Numbered from the stretch's first letter, positions 6,572 to 15,925 are shown. The stretch is 21,796 nucleotides of DNA from RGIG3009 sp964433065 (GCA_964433065.1 CAYSPZ010000028.1:1-21796); one strand, 5' to 3'. Notes: generated from the sequence alone by a model not told the origin. A program made the numbers and translations.

Positions 6572-8257
6572 ATGCAATTCATCAAAAAGATAAAACCGCC
6601 GTCCTTTGCACAATGTGCGCTATACCTGTCGTTTTTGTTCGTCGGCATCTTTCACGTATACCTCTCCTGCATTTTATCGGTCATCTTACTCGGCTGGTTA
6701 TGGTGGCGTATGCATAAAAGAGGAGAACTGACCGTTTGCATCGATTGGTTGTTGATCGCCGTCGGCATACTGGTCGGCGGATATGCCGTCACCACGTTAT
6801 GGGCGATCGACTCGGGTACCGCCATCTTCGGCTTTTTCAAATTCCTGCCCGTCCTGCTTTACACGTTGGTACTGATGCAGGATCCCGACGGCAAAGAACG
6901 GGTCATACAAGGTCTTCCGTATATGGTCGTTGCGATGACCGTTGTTTCGGTTGTCGGTATGCAGATCCCGCTGTTTTCCACCTTTTTTTCGGTCGTCGGT
7001 CGTTTAGGCGGGTTCGTGCAGTACCCGAATGCTTTTGCGATCATCTTACTAATTGCCGAACTGTTGCTCATCACCAAAGACCGTCCCCACCTTATCGATT
7101 ACCTGTGCATTTCGGTGTTGCTGTTCGGCATTCTGTATACCGGCAGCCGTACCGTGTTCATCTTAGCAGCGGCTTCCAACGTGGTCGCACTGCTGTTCAA
7201 CAAAAACAAGATCGTCCGTCGTATTATGCTCGGCTGTATCGTCGGCGGTATCGCGCTCGTTTTGTTGTACTGTTTTATTACCGATAACTTCTACGTTATC
7301 CTGCGTTACTTGAAGATTACCGCCAACCAAAGCACCTTTATCGGTCGTCTGCTCTATGCGCAGGACGCGTTGCCCACCGTCCTCAGTCACCCGTTCGGGA
7401 TCGGATATATGGGCTACTATTTCATCGAACAAAGTATTCAGACCGGCAAATACGCGGTTATGTTCATCCACAACGATTTTCTGCAGATACTGTTGGACGT
7501 GGGCTGGATCCCGCTGATTTTGTTCCTGATTGCCGTCGTCGCATCGCTCATCAATCGGCAGACCCCGTTCCGCTATAAACTGATTCTGGTGACCGCCTTG
7601 TTGCACGTCGGCTTTGACTTTGACCTGCAATACGTTGCCATCTTTATGATGTTACTGTTATTTATCACACCGCAACCGTTCAAGACCGTCACCCTCAAAA
7701 AACGTCCCGTGGCGGTTTCGTTGGTCACCGCCGTTTTTACGTGCCTGTGTCTGTACTTCGGTACCGCACAAACACTTGCACGGTTTGAATTTCACGACCT
7801 GTCCGCCAAGGTGTATAATCACAATACCGCCGTTGACATTGAATTGATCAAAGCGGAAAGCGACCCCTTCGAAGCGGAAAAGATCGCCGACCGTATCCTT
7901 GAACGCAATCCCTATATCACCATCGCCTACAGCGCGAAAGCGCGTGCCGCCTACACGAGAGGCGATTTCGGCAAGGTCATTCAATACAAAACCAAAGCGA
8001 CCGATCTCGCGCATTTTTCCCATACCGAATACTGGGAATATGCCCGTATGTTGGTCACGGGTATGACGTTGTACGAACAGGCAGGGGATACCGCCAGCGC
8101 GGATTTCTGCAAAAAAGAATTGCTGTCGTTGGCAAAAAAACTACCCGCACAAAAAGAGCGGTTGAGCGAGTACGGCAAGGCGATCGACCAACAACCCATC
8201 TTCTATTTCCCGAAAGACGTGCGAACGCAGATCGAAGCATTGGAAGGAGAAGGATAA
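6572..8257 (+). CDS. O-antigen ligase (Wzy/WaaL)-family polytopic membrane protein with C-terminal helical repeats
   Basis: 561 residues; AAAGGGGAG precedes the ATG. Ten to twelve hydrophobic helices span about residues 15-400. The Wzy_C signature is visible: YTGSRTVFIL (about 189), FGIGYMGYYF (about 275) and FIHNDFLQILLDVGW (about 298-312), where the H-N-x-x-L-Q motif is characteristic of this superfamily. After the last membrane helix (near residue 395) a soluble extracytoplasmic domain of about 150 residues has TPR-like helical pairs (for example EAEKIADRILERNPY and TEYWEYARMLVTGM). In Gram-positive bacteria this fold polymerises or transfers undecaprenyl-linked glycans to wall acceptors outside the membrane. 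Here it is one base upstream of a lipoprotein transpeptidase, suggesting a joint envelope function (inference). The exact polymer cannot be told from sequence. Confidence 0.85.
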   Translation: MQFIKKIKPPSFAQCALYLSFLFVGIFHVYLSCILSVILLGWLWWRMHKRGELTVCIDWLLIAVGILVGGYAVTTLWAIDSGTAIFGFFKFLPVLLYTLVLMQDPDGKERVIQGLPYMVVAMTVVSVVGMQIPLFSTFFSVVGRLGGFVQYPNAFAIILLIAELLLITKDRPHLIDYLCISVLLFGILYTGSRTVFILAAASNVVALLFNKNKIVRRIMLGCIVGGIALVLLYCFITDNFYVILRYLKITANQSTFIGRLLYAQDALPTVLSHPFGIGYMGYYFIEQSIQTGKYAVMFIHNDFLQILLDVGWIPLILFLIAVVASLINRQTPFRYKLILVTALLHVGFDFDLQYVAIFMMLLLFITPQPFKTVTLKKRPVAVSLVTAVFTCLCLYFGTAQTLARFEFHDLSAKVYNHNTAVDIELIKAESDPFEAEKIADRILERNPYITIAYSAKARAAYTRGDFGKVIQYKTKATDLAHFSHTEYWEYARMLVTGMTLYEQAGDTASADFCKKELLSLAKKLPAQKERLSEYGKAIDQQPIFYFPKDVRTQIEALEGEG

Positions 8258-8258
8258 T

Positions 8259-9602
8259 ATGAAACGGTGGATATCTCTCCTGTGTGTCCTGGTACTTCTT
8301 TGCTGTCTGTGCGGATGCTCACCAAACCGAGCAATCACGGTACAGGATTCGGCGGGCAACACCCTCATCACACTGAACAGCGCGTTGCTGCTGGACGCGC
8401 AACTGTCAAACAACGATCAGAGCAGTTACATCCGTTTGGCCCTCAACGAAGCGGTCGGTATTCTTGCCGATCTGTACGGGTACGACCTGTCCGACGCAAC
8501 CGACCAACTGTTTCGCGGCGGCTATACCGTTCATACCACGTTTGATCCGATCGCACACGCCGCCGTCGCCACCGCCTATCACAACTACGAGAACACCGCA
8601 TTACCGTTCGGGTGCGCGATCCTCGACGATACGGGCAGTGTACGCGCGGTGTACAGCGGCGGCGACAACAAGGAATACGCCCTGCTCGGTCATTCGCCCT
8701 TTTCCACCATCAAGCCGTTAAGCGTCTATGCACCTGCGATGGAAAAAGGCTTGATCGACTGGTCGACCAAACTGACCGACGCACCCTATAAAAAGGTGAT
8801 GAACGAAAACGGCATACTGAAAAACTGGCCCGAAAACGCTTCGCAAACGTATACGTACAAGGATACCTTACTGATCGATTGCATTAAACATTCCCTTAAC
8901 ACCGCCGCCGTACACGGTTTAAAATCGCTCGGTGTACAAAATTCACTGACCTTCCTGCAAGATATGTTCGGAATGGATCTTTCGTACGAGCAGAAAAAAC
9001 TCGCCGCGCAAAACGAAGACGAGATCATCGGCAACGTCGCAATGGGTTATCTTAACAAAGGTGTCACACCCGTTGACCTCGCGGGGTATTATCAGATCTT
9101 TGCAAACGGCGGTGTGTATATCCGCCCGTATACCGTCGACCGTATCGTCGACAAAAACGGAAAAACCGTCTATACCCACGAATCCAACCCCAAACAGGTG
9201 ATCGGTGAGGACACCGCCTACGTTATGAACCGTTTACTCGACGCGGTAGTCACTTCCGGCGGTACCGGCGCAGATGCCGCTGTTTCGGGTGTTGAGATGG
9301 TCGGTAAGACGGGTACGGGCACCGACGCGGGCGGCAACTGGTTTGTCGGTGTCACCCCCGAATACCGTTGTGCCGTATGGCGCGGTGTCAGCAAAAAGAC
9401 CAACGTCAGCGCCGCCGCGCTGTTTACGGAAGTGATGGCAAATATGCCGACCCACACCGTCACCGAATTCACGCGACCCGCCACCGTCCGAAAAGGTGTC
9501 TACTGCAGTGAAAGCGGAGATCTTTTCTCTTCCGACTGTAAACGGATGCAGATCGGCTACTACGCGACCGACCGCAAACCGACGGCGTGCGATGCTCATT
9601 AG
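8259..9602 (+). CDS. Lipoprotein penicillin-binding transpeptidase (class A-type transpeptidase domain without the glycosyltransferase domain)
   Basis: 447 residues. A lipoprotein signal peptide ends in the lipobox LCGC, with Cys20 as the predicted lipidated residue. The transpeptidase domain begins at about residue 88 with YTVHTTFDP, the linker seen in class A penicillin-binding proteins. All three active-site motifs are present: Ser149-Thr-Ile-Lys152 (catalytic serine, followed by PLSVYAPA), Ser212-Leu-Asn214, and Lys350-Thr-Gly-Thr-Gly354. There is no GT51 glycosyltransferase domain and no transmembrane anchor, so the protein would be tethered to the outer membrane face by lipid. It should cross-link peptidoglycan peptides and be inhibited by beta-lactams. 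Start chosen from AAGGAG and coupling to the upstream gene (TAA-T-ATG). The C-terminal 60 residues after the KTGTG strand contain two late cysteines (about 421 and 431). Confidence 0.88.
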   Translation: MKRWISLLCVLVLLCCLCGCSPNRAITVQDSAGNTLITLNSALLLDAQLSNNDQSSYIRLALNEAVGILADLYGYDLSDATDQLFRGGYTVHTTFDPIAHAAVATAYHNYENTALPFGCAILDDTGSVRAVYSGGDNKEYALLGHSPFSTIKPLSVYAPAMEKGLIDWSTKLTDAPYKKVMNENGILKNWPENASQTYTYKDTLLIDCIKHSLNTAAVHGLKSLGVQNSLTFLQDMFGMDLSYEQKKLAAQNEDEIIGNVAMGYLNKGVTPVDLAGYYQIFANGGVYIRPYTVDRIVDKNGKTVYTHESNPKQVIGEDTAYVMNRLLDAVVTSGGTGADAAVSGVEMVGKTGTGTDAGGNWFVGVTPEYRCAVWRGVSKKTNVSAAALFTEVMANMPTHTVTEFTRPATVRKGVYCSESGDLFSSDCKRMQIGYYATDRKPTACDAH

Positions 9603-9616
9603 CAAAAGCCAACGAA

Positions 9617-9688
9617 GTTGCCGACGATATCAACACAATGATATCGTCGGCAACTCTGCTTTCTGATATCGTCGGCAACTCTGCTTTC
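9617..9688. repeat. Hairpin with tandemly duplicated right arm (25-bp perfect direct repeat)
   Basis: GTTGCCGACGATATC (9617-9631) is perfectly complementary to GATATCGTCGGCAAC at 9640-9654 and again at 9665-9679. The second copy arises because a 25-bp unit is repeated head to tail without a gap (9639-9663 and 9664-9688). The first hairpin (15 bp, loop of 8) may end the transpeptidase operon, but no T-tract follows. The left arm can pair with either right arm. Confidence 0.85.
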
Positions 9689-9692
9689 CGCC

Positions 9693-9721
9693 TTGACTTT
9701 TTGATTTGGTTGTGCTACTCT
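9693..9721 (+). promoter_or_regulatory. Promoter of the giant dockerin-protein gene
   Basis: TTGACT (9693-9698), 17-base spacer, TACTCT (9716-9721), starting five bases after the tandem repeat. A second possible -10, TATAAA, lies at about 9732-9737. The predicted leader is about 40 bases and includes GAGAGGTG before the ATG at 9770. Confidence 0.5.
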
Positions 9722-9769
9722 TGCGTATAGGTATAAATATTTCCGAAGATCTTAGAGAGGTGTTTCGCA

Positions 9770-12700
9770 ATGAAAAGGTTGAAGAAAACGTTGTCCTGCA
9801 TACTGGCACTGCTGGTATTGCTGACGACCGTCCCCGTCGGCGGGCTGACCGTATCCGCGGCAGCGATCGATCACGGGGAAATCTTACCGGATACTCCCAC
9901 CACCGCGACCATCAGCGTCAGCGGTGACGTTGCCGTATTTAGTTTCACCCCGACCGCGAGCGGTTACTATCGGTTCTATTCCGATTGTGGTGAGGATACC
10001 TACGGGTATATTTACGACGCAAACGGAAACCAATTGGCAAGCAATGACGATGGCGGCAACGATTACAATTTTGCCGTCACATATGAAATGACCGCCGATG
10101 TTACCTACCAATTACAGGCCCGTTATTATGATGACGAAGACAAAGGCTCTTTCTTGGTGTCGGTCGAGAAATTCACACCGTGGCTCATCGAATCGGTCGA
10201 GTTTCACGACGTCAGCGTTATCGAAGGGAACACGAACACCGCAGAAACTTACGACGAAGAGCTTGGTGAAAATGTCCAATGGCAACGGTATTCGTATTCC
10301 TACCACTTTACCATTACCTATTCGGACGGAACCACCGAAGAAAGAACGACCGGTTATTCCCACGACGACAACGTGATCCGTGACGATGCGGGTTACTACT
10401 ACGTCAGCGCGACCGACGATCAAAGCCATACGTCACCGTGGGGGATCGGTAGCCATACCGTCACCGGTTACGTGCAAGGGTTGGATATTTCCGACACCTA
10501 CACGGTTGAAGTGATCGAAAACCCGATCCAATCGGTCACCTTCTCGGCCACGACGATCATCGAAAACACCTACGGGTATTACCGTACCGACTGGGTGTGG
10601 GACGAGGAAAGCGGGCAGGAGATTCAAACTCCCGAATATTTTTGCTACTACGATCTATATCCTCGCAACCCGATTATTACCCTGAAAGACGGCACCGTGA
10701 TTGAAGGCAATTCCTTTGAGTGGAACGGTCAGTGGCACTATCTTAACTATTTTATTAGCCAAAGTTATGAAAACCGCTGGACGGTGGGCAACACCTATCA
10801 GGTCAACGCCAGCATTTGCGGTTACAAATTCACCTACGACATCGAGATCGTTGAAACCCCTGTCGCATCGGTCACCTTCCCGGCCACGACGATCATCGAA
10901 AACACCTACGGGTATTACCGTACCGACTGGGTGTGGGACGATGAACTCGGACAGGAAGTGGAAACACCGGAATACTTTTACTATACGACAGATCACATTT
11001 TTTCGTTATCCCACACCATCACCCTCAAAGACGGTACGGTCATCAACAACAACGGTTGCAGCTGGAACGGACAATGGTATAGTATTAACTATTCCGATGA
11101 CCAAAGTTACGAAAACCAATGGACGGTAGGAAACACCTATCAGATAAAAGGCGAAATTTTAGGTTTCGAATTTACCCGTGACATTGAGATCATCGACACA
11201 CTCATCGAGTCGGTTACGGTCGATCCGATCGTGCGGCTGGAAGAAACCGACGGCTATTACGAAACCGAGTCGTGGAACGACGAAACCGAGCAATGGGAAC
11301 AACATCCCGAATACTTCCACTATACGGATCTTCGTCCCAGTCACTTTGTCGTCACCTACAAAGACGGCACGGTGACCGAAACGGACGGTTCCGAATGGTG
11401 GGGCGAATTTTCTCCTTTCAGTTATTCCGATGACCAAAGTTACGAAAACCAATGGCAGGCAGGGAACACGTATCAGGTCAACGCTGAACTTTACGGTTAC
11501 GAGTTCACCTACGACGTACAGATCAAGGAAAGTCCGATCGCCTCGATCGTCCCCAACAAGGTCATCAAACTGGAAAACAGAAACGGTTATTATACAACCG
11601 ACGAAACGTGGGACGGGGACACCCAATCGTATATCAGAAGCCCCGAATATTTCTACTATGAAGACCTGTACCCCTACAACTCGGTCATTACGTTGAAAGA
11701 CGGTACCACCAGTAAGGGCGCAGGAATCTGGTGGAACGGTGAATGGCTTTCTATGGTACATGACTATCAGCAATCGTATGAGACCCGTTTGTCAGCCGGT
11801 AACACCTATACGTTCTCCGGGCGTCTTGCCGGTTACGAGTTTACCTACGACGTAGAGATCGTCGATACACCGGTGGCAACGATCACGTTCGATCCGGTCA
11901 CCAAAATGGAATACACCGACGGTTACTATAAGACCGAAACGTGGAACGCTGAAAAAGAGGTGTGGGAGCAACACGCCCCGTACTATTACTATTATTCGGA
12001 ATACCTGACTCCGCTCAATCCGGTTATTACCCTTAAAGACGGTACCGTGATCGAAGGCAATAGTTTCGCGTTTGGCGATAACTGGTATTATCTCGATCTT
12101 TACACCGATCAAAGTTACGAAAATCCCTGGACGGCAGGGAACACCTACCAGGTCAATGCAGAAATCTGCGGTTATGAGTTCACCTACGACGTTGAGATCA
12201 CAGCGCCTCCCGTCATCGAACTCGATACCGTGCAAACGGTAACCATTGCAAACGGCGGCGAAGTTGGCGTATTTAATTTCACCCCCGACGAAAGCGGCGC
12301 GTATCTGTTCGGTTCTTCCTCCGAACAGGATACCTACGGGTACATCTACGACGCAAACGGAAACTGCCTTGCAAGTAACGACGACGGCGGTGAAGGCAAC
12401 AACTTTATGGTTGGATACACGCTGACCGCCGGTGTCACCTATCAGTTGCGTGCCCGTTTTTACAACAGTTCCAATACCGGTTCTTTTGACGTTGTTGTTA
12501 CTCAAAGCCCCGTTGTGTCGGTCACCGCCGAAACGATTACCAGAATCGAACACACCGGCGGCTATTACAGCACCGGATCCATTTGGGACGAAGAGCTCGG
12601 CGAATACGTCGAATACCGCTACTATTATTACAGCAGCAACCTCCATCCCCGCGATATGGTCGTTACCCTCAAAGACGGCACCGTGATCGAAGACAGCAGT

Positions 12701-15700
12701 TTTGAGTGGAACGGACAATGGTACACTTACGATAATCTGAACTACACGCAGGATTGTTACAACCAATGGACGGTTGGCAACACCTACCCGATCACTACCA
12801 CGATCGGCGGCTATGAATTCACTTACGATGTCGAGATCGTCGAAAGTCCGGTCGCGTCGGTAATCGCCGATCTCGTGGTACGGGCTGAAAACTCAAACGG
12901 TTATTACACCAGCAGTGAGATCTGGAGCGAGGAAAAAGACTGCTTCGTTTTGTCCCCCGAATATTTCTATTATCAAGATATTACGCCGTACAACAATATG
13001 GTGATCACCCTCAAAGACGGTACGAAGATCAACGGCGGTGGGTTTGACTGGCAAGGCAGTTGGTATTATGTCGAACACCCCGACTTCCAGAACTACGCAA
13101 CCCGTTTATTGCCGGGTTCCAACCAAGTAACCGCCACCATTGCCGGCTACGAATTCACCTACACGGTGGAGATCACCCAACTGTCGTCGAACGACTCGTT
13201 CGAATACTACGAAACCGAAGACGGCATCATCATCACCGACTCCTTCATCTACCCCGAAATGTTGGAGATCCCCGCCGAGATCGACGGGAAACCCGTCGTA
13301 GGCGTTGCGGATCTGAACGGTTACTATGCTGTTAAACATCTGGTCTTCCCCGACAGCGTCAAAACGATCGGTGACTATGTGCTTCGTGATTTTGATTCAC
13401 TTGAAACGGTCACCTTCGGCAGCGACATCGCGAACCTGTACAGCGAGATGTTCCTGTACACTTACAGTCTTAACAAGATCGTTGTTTCGGAAGATAACCC
13501 CAACTTCTGCACCGTAGACGGTGTGCTGTACGACAAAGCGATCACCTGTGTGATCGCGTACCCCATCTGCAGAGGAACCGCGTACGAGGTGCCCAACACG
13601 GTCACCGATATCAGCGCGTTGCAAGACAATTATTACAGCGGTCTGGCGATTACCTTCCAATCGGGCAACCCGAACTATGTCACCGAAGACGGTGTCACCT
13701 ATAATGCGTCTAAAACGCAGATCCTGTTCTGCGCCAAAGACAAAACAGGCAGTTACGTAATGCCCGACTCGGTTACCGACATCGCGTACGGCGCGTTTGC
13801 CGGTTGCAGTCAGTTAACCGAAGTGATCCTCTCGGCAAACGTGACCGAGATCGTGTACGCGACCTTCGCGTCCTGTACGAACCTCACGACCATCGACCTG
13901 CCCCAAGGTCTGATATCCATCCACGATAGCGCGTTCGACAATACCACCTCACTGGAATCTGTCGATCTGCCCGATACGTTGACCTGGATCGGCACGAACG
14001 CTTTCTATGGTTCCGGCTTGACCTCGCTCAGCGTACCGGATTCGGTCGATTTCATCGACTGCCAAGCGTTTGCCGACACCGCGATCCAAACGTTGGATCT
14101 CGGCAACGGCATCGAGGGGATCTACGAGTATGCCTTCTCCGGCACACCGGTGACCGCCGTTACGTTACCGAACAGTTTGAGCTACCTCGGCAGCGGTGTA
14201 TTTGCGAATTGTGGGCAACTCAAAACGCTCTCCATTGGAAGCGGGTTGACGTCGATTTATGACAACACCTTCTCAAACACCGCTCTGGAAAGCGTGAACA
14301 TCCCCTCTAACATTGATTACGTAGCATCCGACGCTTTTGCCTACTCGGCAATCAAGACCCTTACCCTCAACGAAGGTCTTGAAAGAATCGGTGACAGCGC
14401 GTTCTACGGTTGTCGGAATTTGACAAGCGTTACCATCCCGAGCAGTGTGCAGATCATCTTGGAACGTGCATTCGCAGGATGCGACAGTTTGACCTCGCTC
14501 AACGTCGCAGAAGGTAACGCAACGTACCATTCCGACGGCAACTGCATCATCGAAACCGATAACGAATTACTGTATATCGGTTGCGGCGGCAGTGTGATCC
14601 CGACCGACGGTACCGTCACCCGTATCTATAACAACGCTTTCTACGATTGCGATAACCTTGACAGTATCACGATCCCGAACACCATCACCGAGATCGGCTA
14701 TCAGGCATTCAGCGATTGCGACGCGTTACAATCGATCATCATCCCCGACAGTGTCGAAACGATTGACGCAGAAGCGTTTATGGACTGTGACAACCTTGCT
14801 TCTGTCGTACTCGGTGACGGTATCATTGATTTGGGCAGCAGTGTTTTTGCCTATTGCCCGTTGACCGACGTCGACCTCGGTTATGCGATCACCGCCATTT
14901 CGCCCTATGCGTTTGCATACACGGATCTTACCACCCTGTTTATACCCGCTACGGTGACCGATATTACGTACGGAGCATTCGCCGGTTGTACCGACCTGAC
15001 AAGCATCGAACTGCCGACGAGCGTCCAATCGATTCAGGATAACGTTTTCGCCGATAGCGAAAATCTGACCGACGTGTACTATCAAGGCACTGAGGAAGAC
15101 CGCGCCAATATGTATATCAGCGAATACGGCAACGAACCCCTGTTCAATGCCACCTGGCACTACGGCTGGGCCAACACGAAATGGGACGTATCGACCGAAT
15201 GCAAACACGTGTACGACGACGATTATGACGTCGATTGTAACAACTGCGGTGCAATCCGTGAAGTTGGTGAGATGCCCACCATCACGGTGGACGGCGCTAC
15301 CGCCCGCGCGGAAGAAACCGTTACGGTAGCGATTCGGTTGACAAACAATATCGGTATCGTTTCGGCGAAACTCGCCATCTCTTACGACGAGAGCAAACTG
15401 GAACTCGTTTCATACGAAGAACAGGACTTCGCCGATCTGTCCTACGGACCGGAGGCGAACAACCCGTTCATCGTCAACTGGTGTGATCCGCTCAACGACA
15501 ACGTCATCGCCGACGGCACCTTCGTATTGTTGACCTTCCGCATCAAAGCCGATGCAGAGGTAGGGGAAACAACCGTTTCGGTGAGTTATGACCCCGAAGA
15601 CGTGTACAACTACGACTTCGAAAACGTGACCTTCGACACGGTCGACGGTACGATCAACATCGTCGATTACATCTCAGGCGACGTCAACGGCGACGGCACC

Positions 15701-15862
15701 GTTAACAACAAAGACATCGGCTTGTTGCAACGCTTTATCACCGGTTGGGATGTCGAGATCGACCATCTCGCCTCCGACGTCAACGGCGACGGCAAGATCA
15801 ACAACCGCGATGCGGGTATCCTCCAACGCTACCTCAACGGTTGGGATATCGAACTGACATAA
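9770..15862 (+). CDS. Giant secreted surface protein: PPC-like, Ig-like repeats, BspA leucine-rich repeats, cohesin-like domain and dockerin
   Basis: 2030 residues. Order: signal peptide (1 to about 30, cut after SAA); PPC-like beta domain (about 43-134, with DTYGYIYDANGN); one degenerate and five clear Ig-like repeats of about 112 residues (134-814), each with GYY near the start, ITLKDGT, an aromatic WNGxWY stretch, GNTYxVNA and GYEFTYDVEI; a second PPC-like domain (815-914); two more repeats (917-1134); about 18-20 BspA-type leucine-rich repeats (about 1141-1799, consensus LTSIxLPxSVTxIGxxAF); Cys motif DCNNCGAIR (1811-1830); cohesin-like domain (about 1836-1969); and type I dockerin (1970-2030) with two calcium loops DVNGDGTVNNKD and DVNGDGKINNRD. 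The dockerin should bind a cohesin on a scaffold or cell surface, presenting the protein outside the cell. No catalytic domain is seen, so an adhesin or assembly role is inferred. Own promoter and terminator, no operon partners. Confidence 0.9.
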   Translation: MKRLKKTLSCILALLVLLTTVPVGGLTVSAAAIDHGEILPDTPTTATISVSGDVAVFSFTPTASGYYRFYSDCGEDTYGYIYDANGNQLASNDDGGNDYNFAVTYEMTADVTYQLQARYYDDEDKGSFLVSVEKFTPWLIESVEFHDVSVIEGNTNTAETYDEELGENVQWQRYSYSYHFTITYSDGTTEERTTGYSHDDNVIRDDAGYYYVSATDDQSHTSPWGIGSHTVTGYVQGLDISDTYTVEVIENPIQSVTFSATTIIENTYGYYRTDWVWDEESGQEIQTPEYFCYYDLYPRNPIITLKDGTVIEGNSFEWNGQWHYLNYFISQSYENRWTVGNTYQVNASICGYKFTYDIEIVETPVASVTFPATTIIENTYGYYRTDWVWDDELGQEVETPEYFYYTTDHIFSLSHTITLKDGTVINNNGCSWNGQWYSINYSDDQSYENQWTVGNTYQIKGEILGFEFTRDIEIIDTLIESVTVDPIVRLEETDGYYETESWNDETEQWEQHPEYFHYTDLRPSHFVVTYKDGTVTETDGSEWWGEFSPFSYSDDQSYENQWQAGNTYQVNAELYGYEFTYDVQIKESPIASIVPNKVIKLENRNGYYTTDETWDGDTQSYIRSPEYFYYEDLYPYNSVITLKDGTTSKGAGIWWNGEWLSMVHDYQQSYETRLSAGNTYTFSGRLAGYEFTYDVEIVDTPVATITFDPVTKMEYTDGYYKTETWNAEKEVWEQHAPYYYYYSEYLTPLNPVITLKDGTVIEGNSFAFGDNWYYLDLYTDQSYENPWTAGNTYQVNAEICGYEFTYDVEITAPPVIELDTVQTVTIANGGEVGVFNFTPDESGAYLFGSSSEQDTYGYIYDANGNCLASNDDGGEGNNFMVGYTLTAGVTYQLRARFYNSSNTGSFDVVVTQSPVVSVTAETITRIEHTGGYYSTGSIWDEELGEYVEYRYYYYSSNLHPRDMVVTLKDGTVIEDSSFEWNGQWYTYDNLNYTQDCYNQWTVGNTYPITTTIGGYEFTYDVEIVESPVASVIADLVVRAENSNGYYTSSEIWSEEKDCFVLSPEYFYYQDITPYNNMVITLKDGTKINGGGFDWQGSWYYVEHPDFQNYATRLLPGSNQVTATIAGYEFTYTVEITQLSSNDSFEYYETEDGIIITDSFIYPEMLEIPAEIDGKPVVGVADLNGYYAVKHLVFPDSVKTIGDYVLRDFDSLETVTFGSDIANLYSEMFLYTYSLNKIVVSEDNPNFCTVDGVLYDKAITCVIAYPICRGTAYEVPNTVTDISALQDNYYSGLAITFQSGNPNYVTEDGVTYNASKTQILFCAKDKTGSYVMPDSVTDIAYGAFAGCSQLTEVILSANVTEIVYATFASCTNLTTIDLPQGLISIHDSAFDNTTSLESVDLPDTLTWIGTNAFYGSGLTSLSVPDSVDFIDCQAFADTAIQTLDLGNGIEGIYEYAFSGTPVTAVTLPNSLSYLGSGVFANCGQLKTLSIGSGLTSIYDNTFSNTALESVNIPSNIDYVASDAFAYSAIKTLTLNEGLERIGDSAFYGCRNLTSVTIPSSVQIILERAFAGCDSLTSLNVAEGNATYHSDGNCIIETDNELLYIGCGGSVIPTDGTVTRIYNNAFYDCDNLDSITIPNTITEIGYQAFSDCDALQSIIIPDSVETIDAEAFMDCDNLASVVLGDGIIDLGSSVFAYCPLTDVDLGYAITAISPYAFAYTDLTTLFIPATVTDITYGAFAGCTDLTSIELPTSVQSIQDNVFADSENLTDVYYQGTEEDRANMYISEYGNEPLFNATWHYGWANTKWDVSTECKHVYDDDYDVDCNNCGAIREVGEMPTITVDGATARAEETVTVAIRLTNNIGIVSAKLAISYDESKLELVSYEEQDFADLSYGPEANNPFIVNWCDPLNDNVIADGTFVLLTFRIKADAEVGETTVSVSYDPEDVYNYDFENVTFDTVDGTINIVDYISGDVNGDGTVNNKDIGLLQRFITGWDVEIDHLASDVNGDGKINNRDAGILQRYLNGWDIELT
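10531..10941 (+). repeat. Near-identical 75-bp segments in adjacent Ig-like repeats
   Basis: Bases 10531-10605 and 10867-10941 are identical except at one position (T at 10544, C at 10880), offset by 336 bases (112 codons). The other repeats in the same protein are far more diverged, so this pair marks a recent duplication or gene conversion in frame. Confidence 0.9.
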
Positions 15863-15877
15863 TCTTTTTAAAACCAC

Positions 15878-15918
15878 AAAAGTGCCCTCTGTTGCATCGT
15901 GCAACAGAGGGCGCTTTT
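15878..15918. terminator. Bidirectional intrinsic terminator between converging genes
   Basis: GCCCTCTGTTGCA (15884-15896), loop TCG, TGCAACAGAGGGC (15900-15912), extended by one wobble pair and AAAAG/CTTTT, giving nearly 19 paired positions with A/T flanks on both sides. It ends the giant gene (plus) and the YwaF-like operon (minus, stop at 15926). Confidence 0.92.
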
Positions 15919-15925
15919 ATAAGTA

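Noticed and set aside
6061..6717. Open frame of 218 codons on the plus strand
   Set aside because: It overlaps the nitroreductase and ligase genes out of frame, is very Arg-rich, and lacks any recognisable domain.
11792..12766. Open frame of 324 codons on the minus strand
   Set aside because: It is antisense to the Ig-like repeats, with no start signals; its apparent internal repetition only mirrors the repeats on the coding strand.
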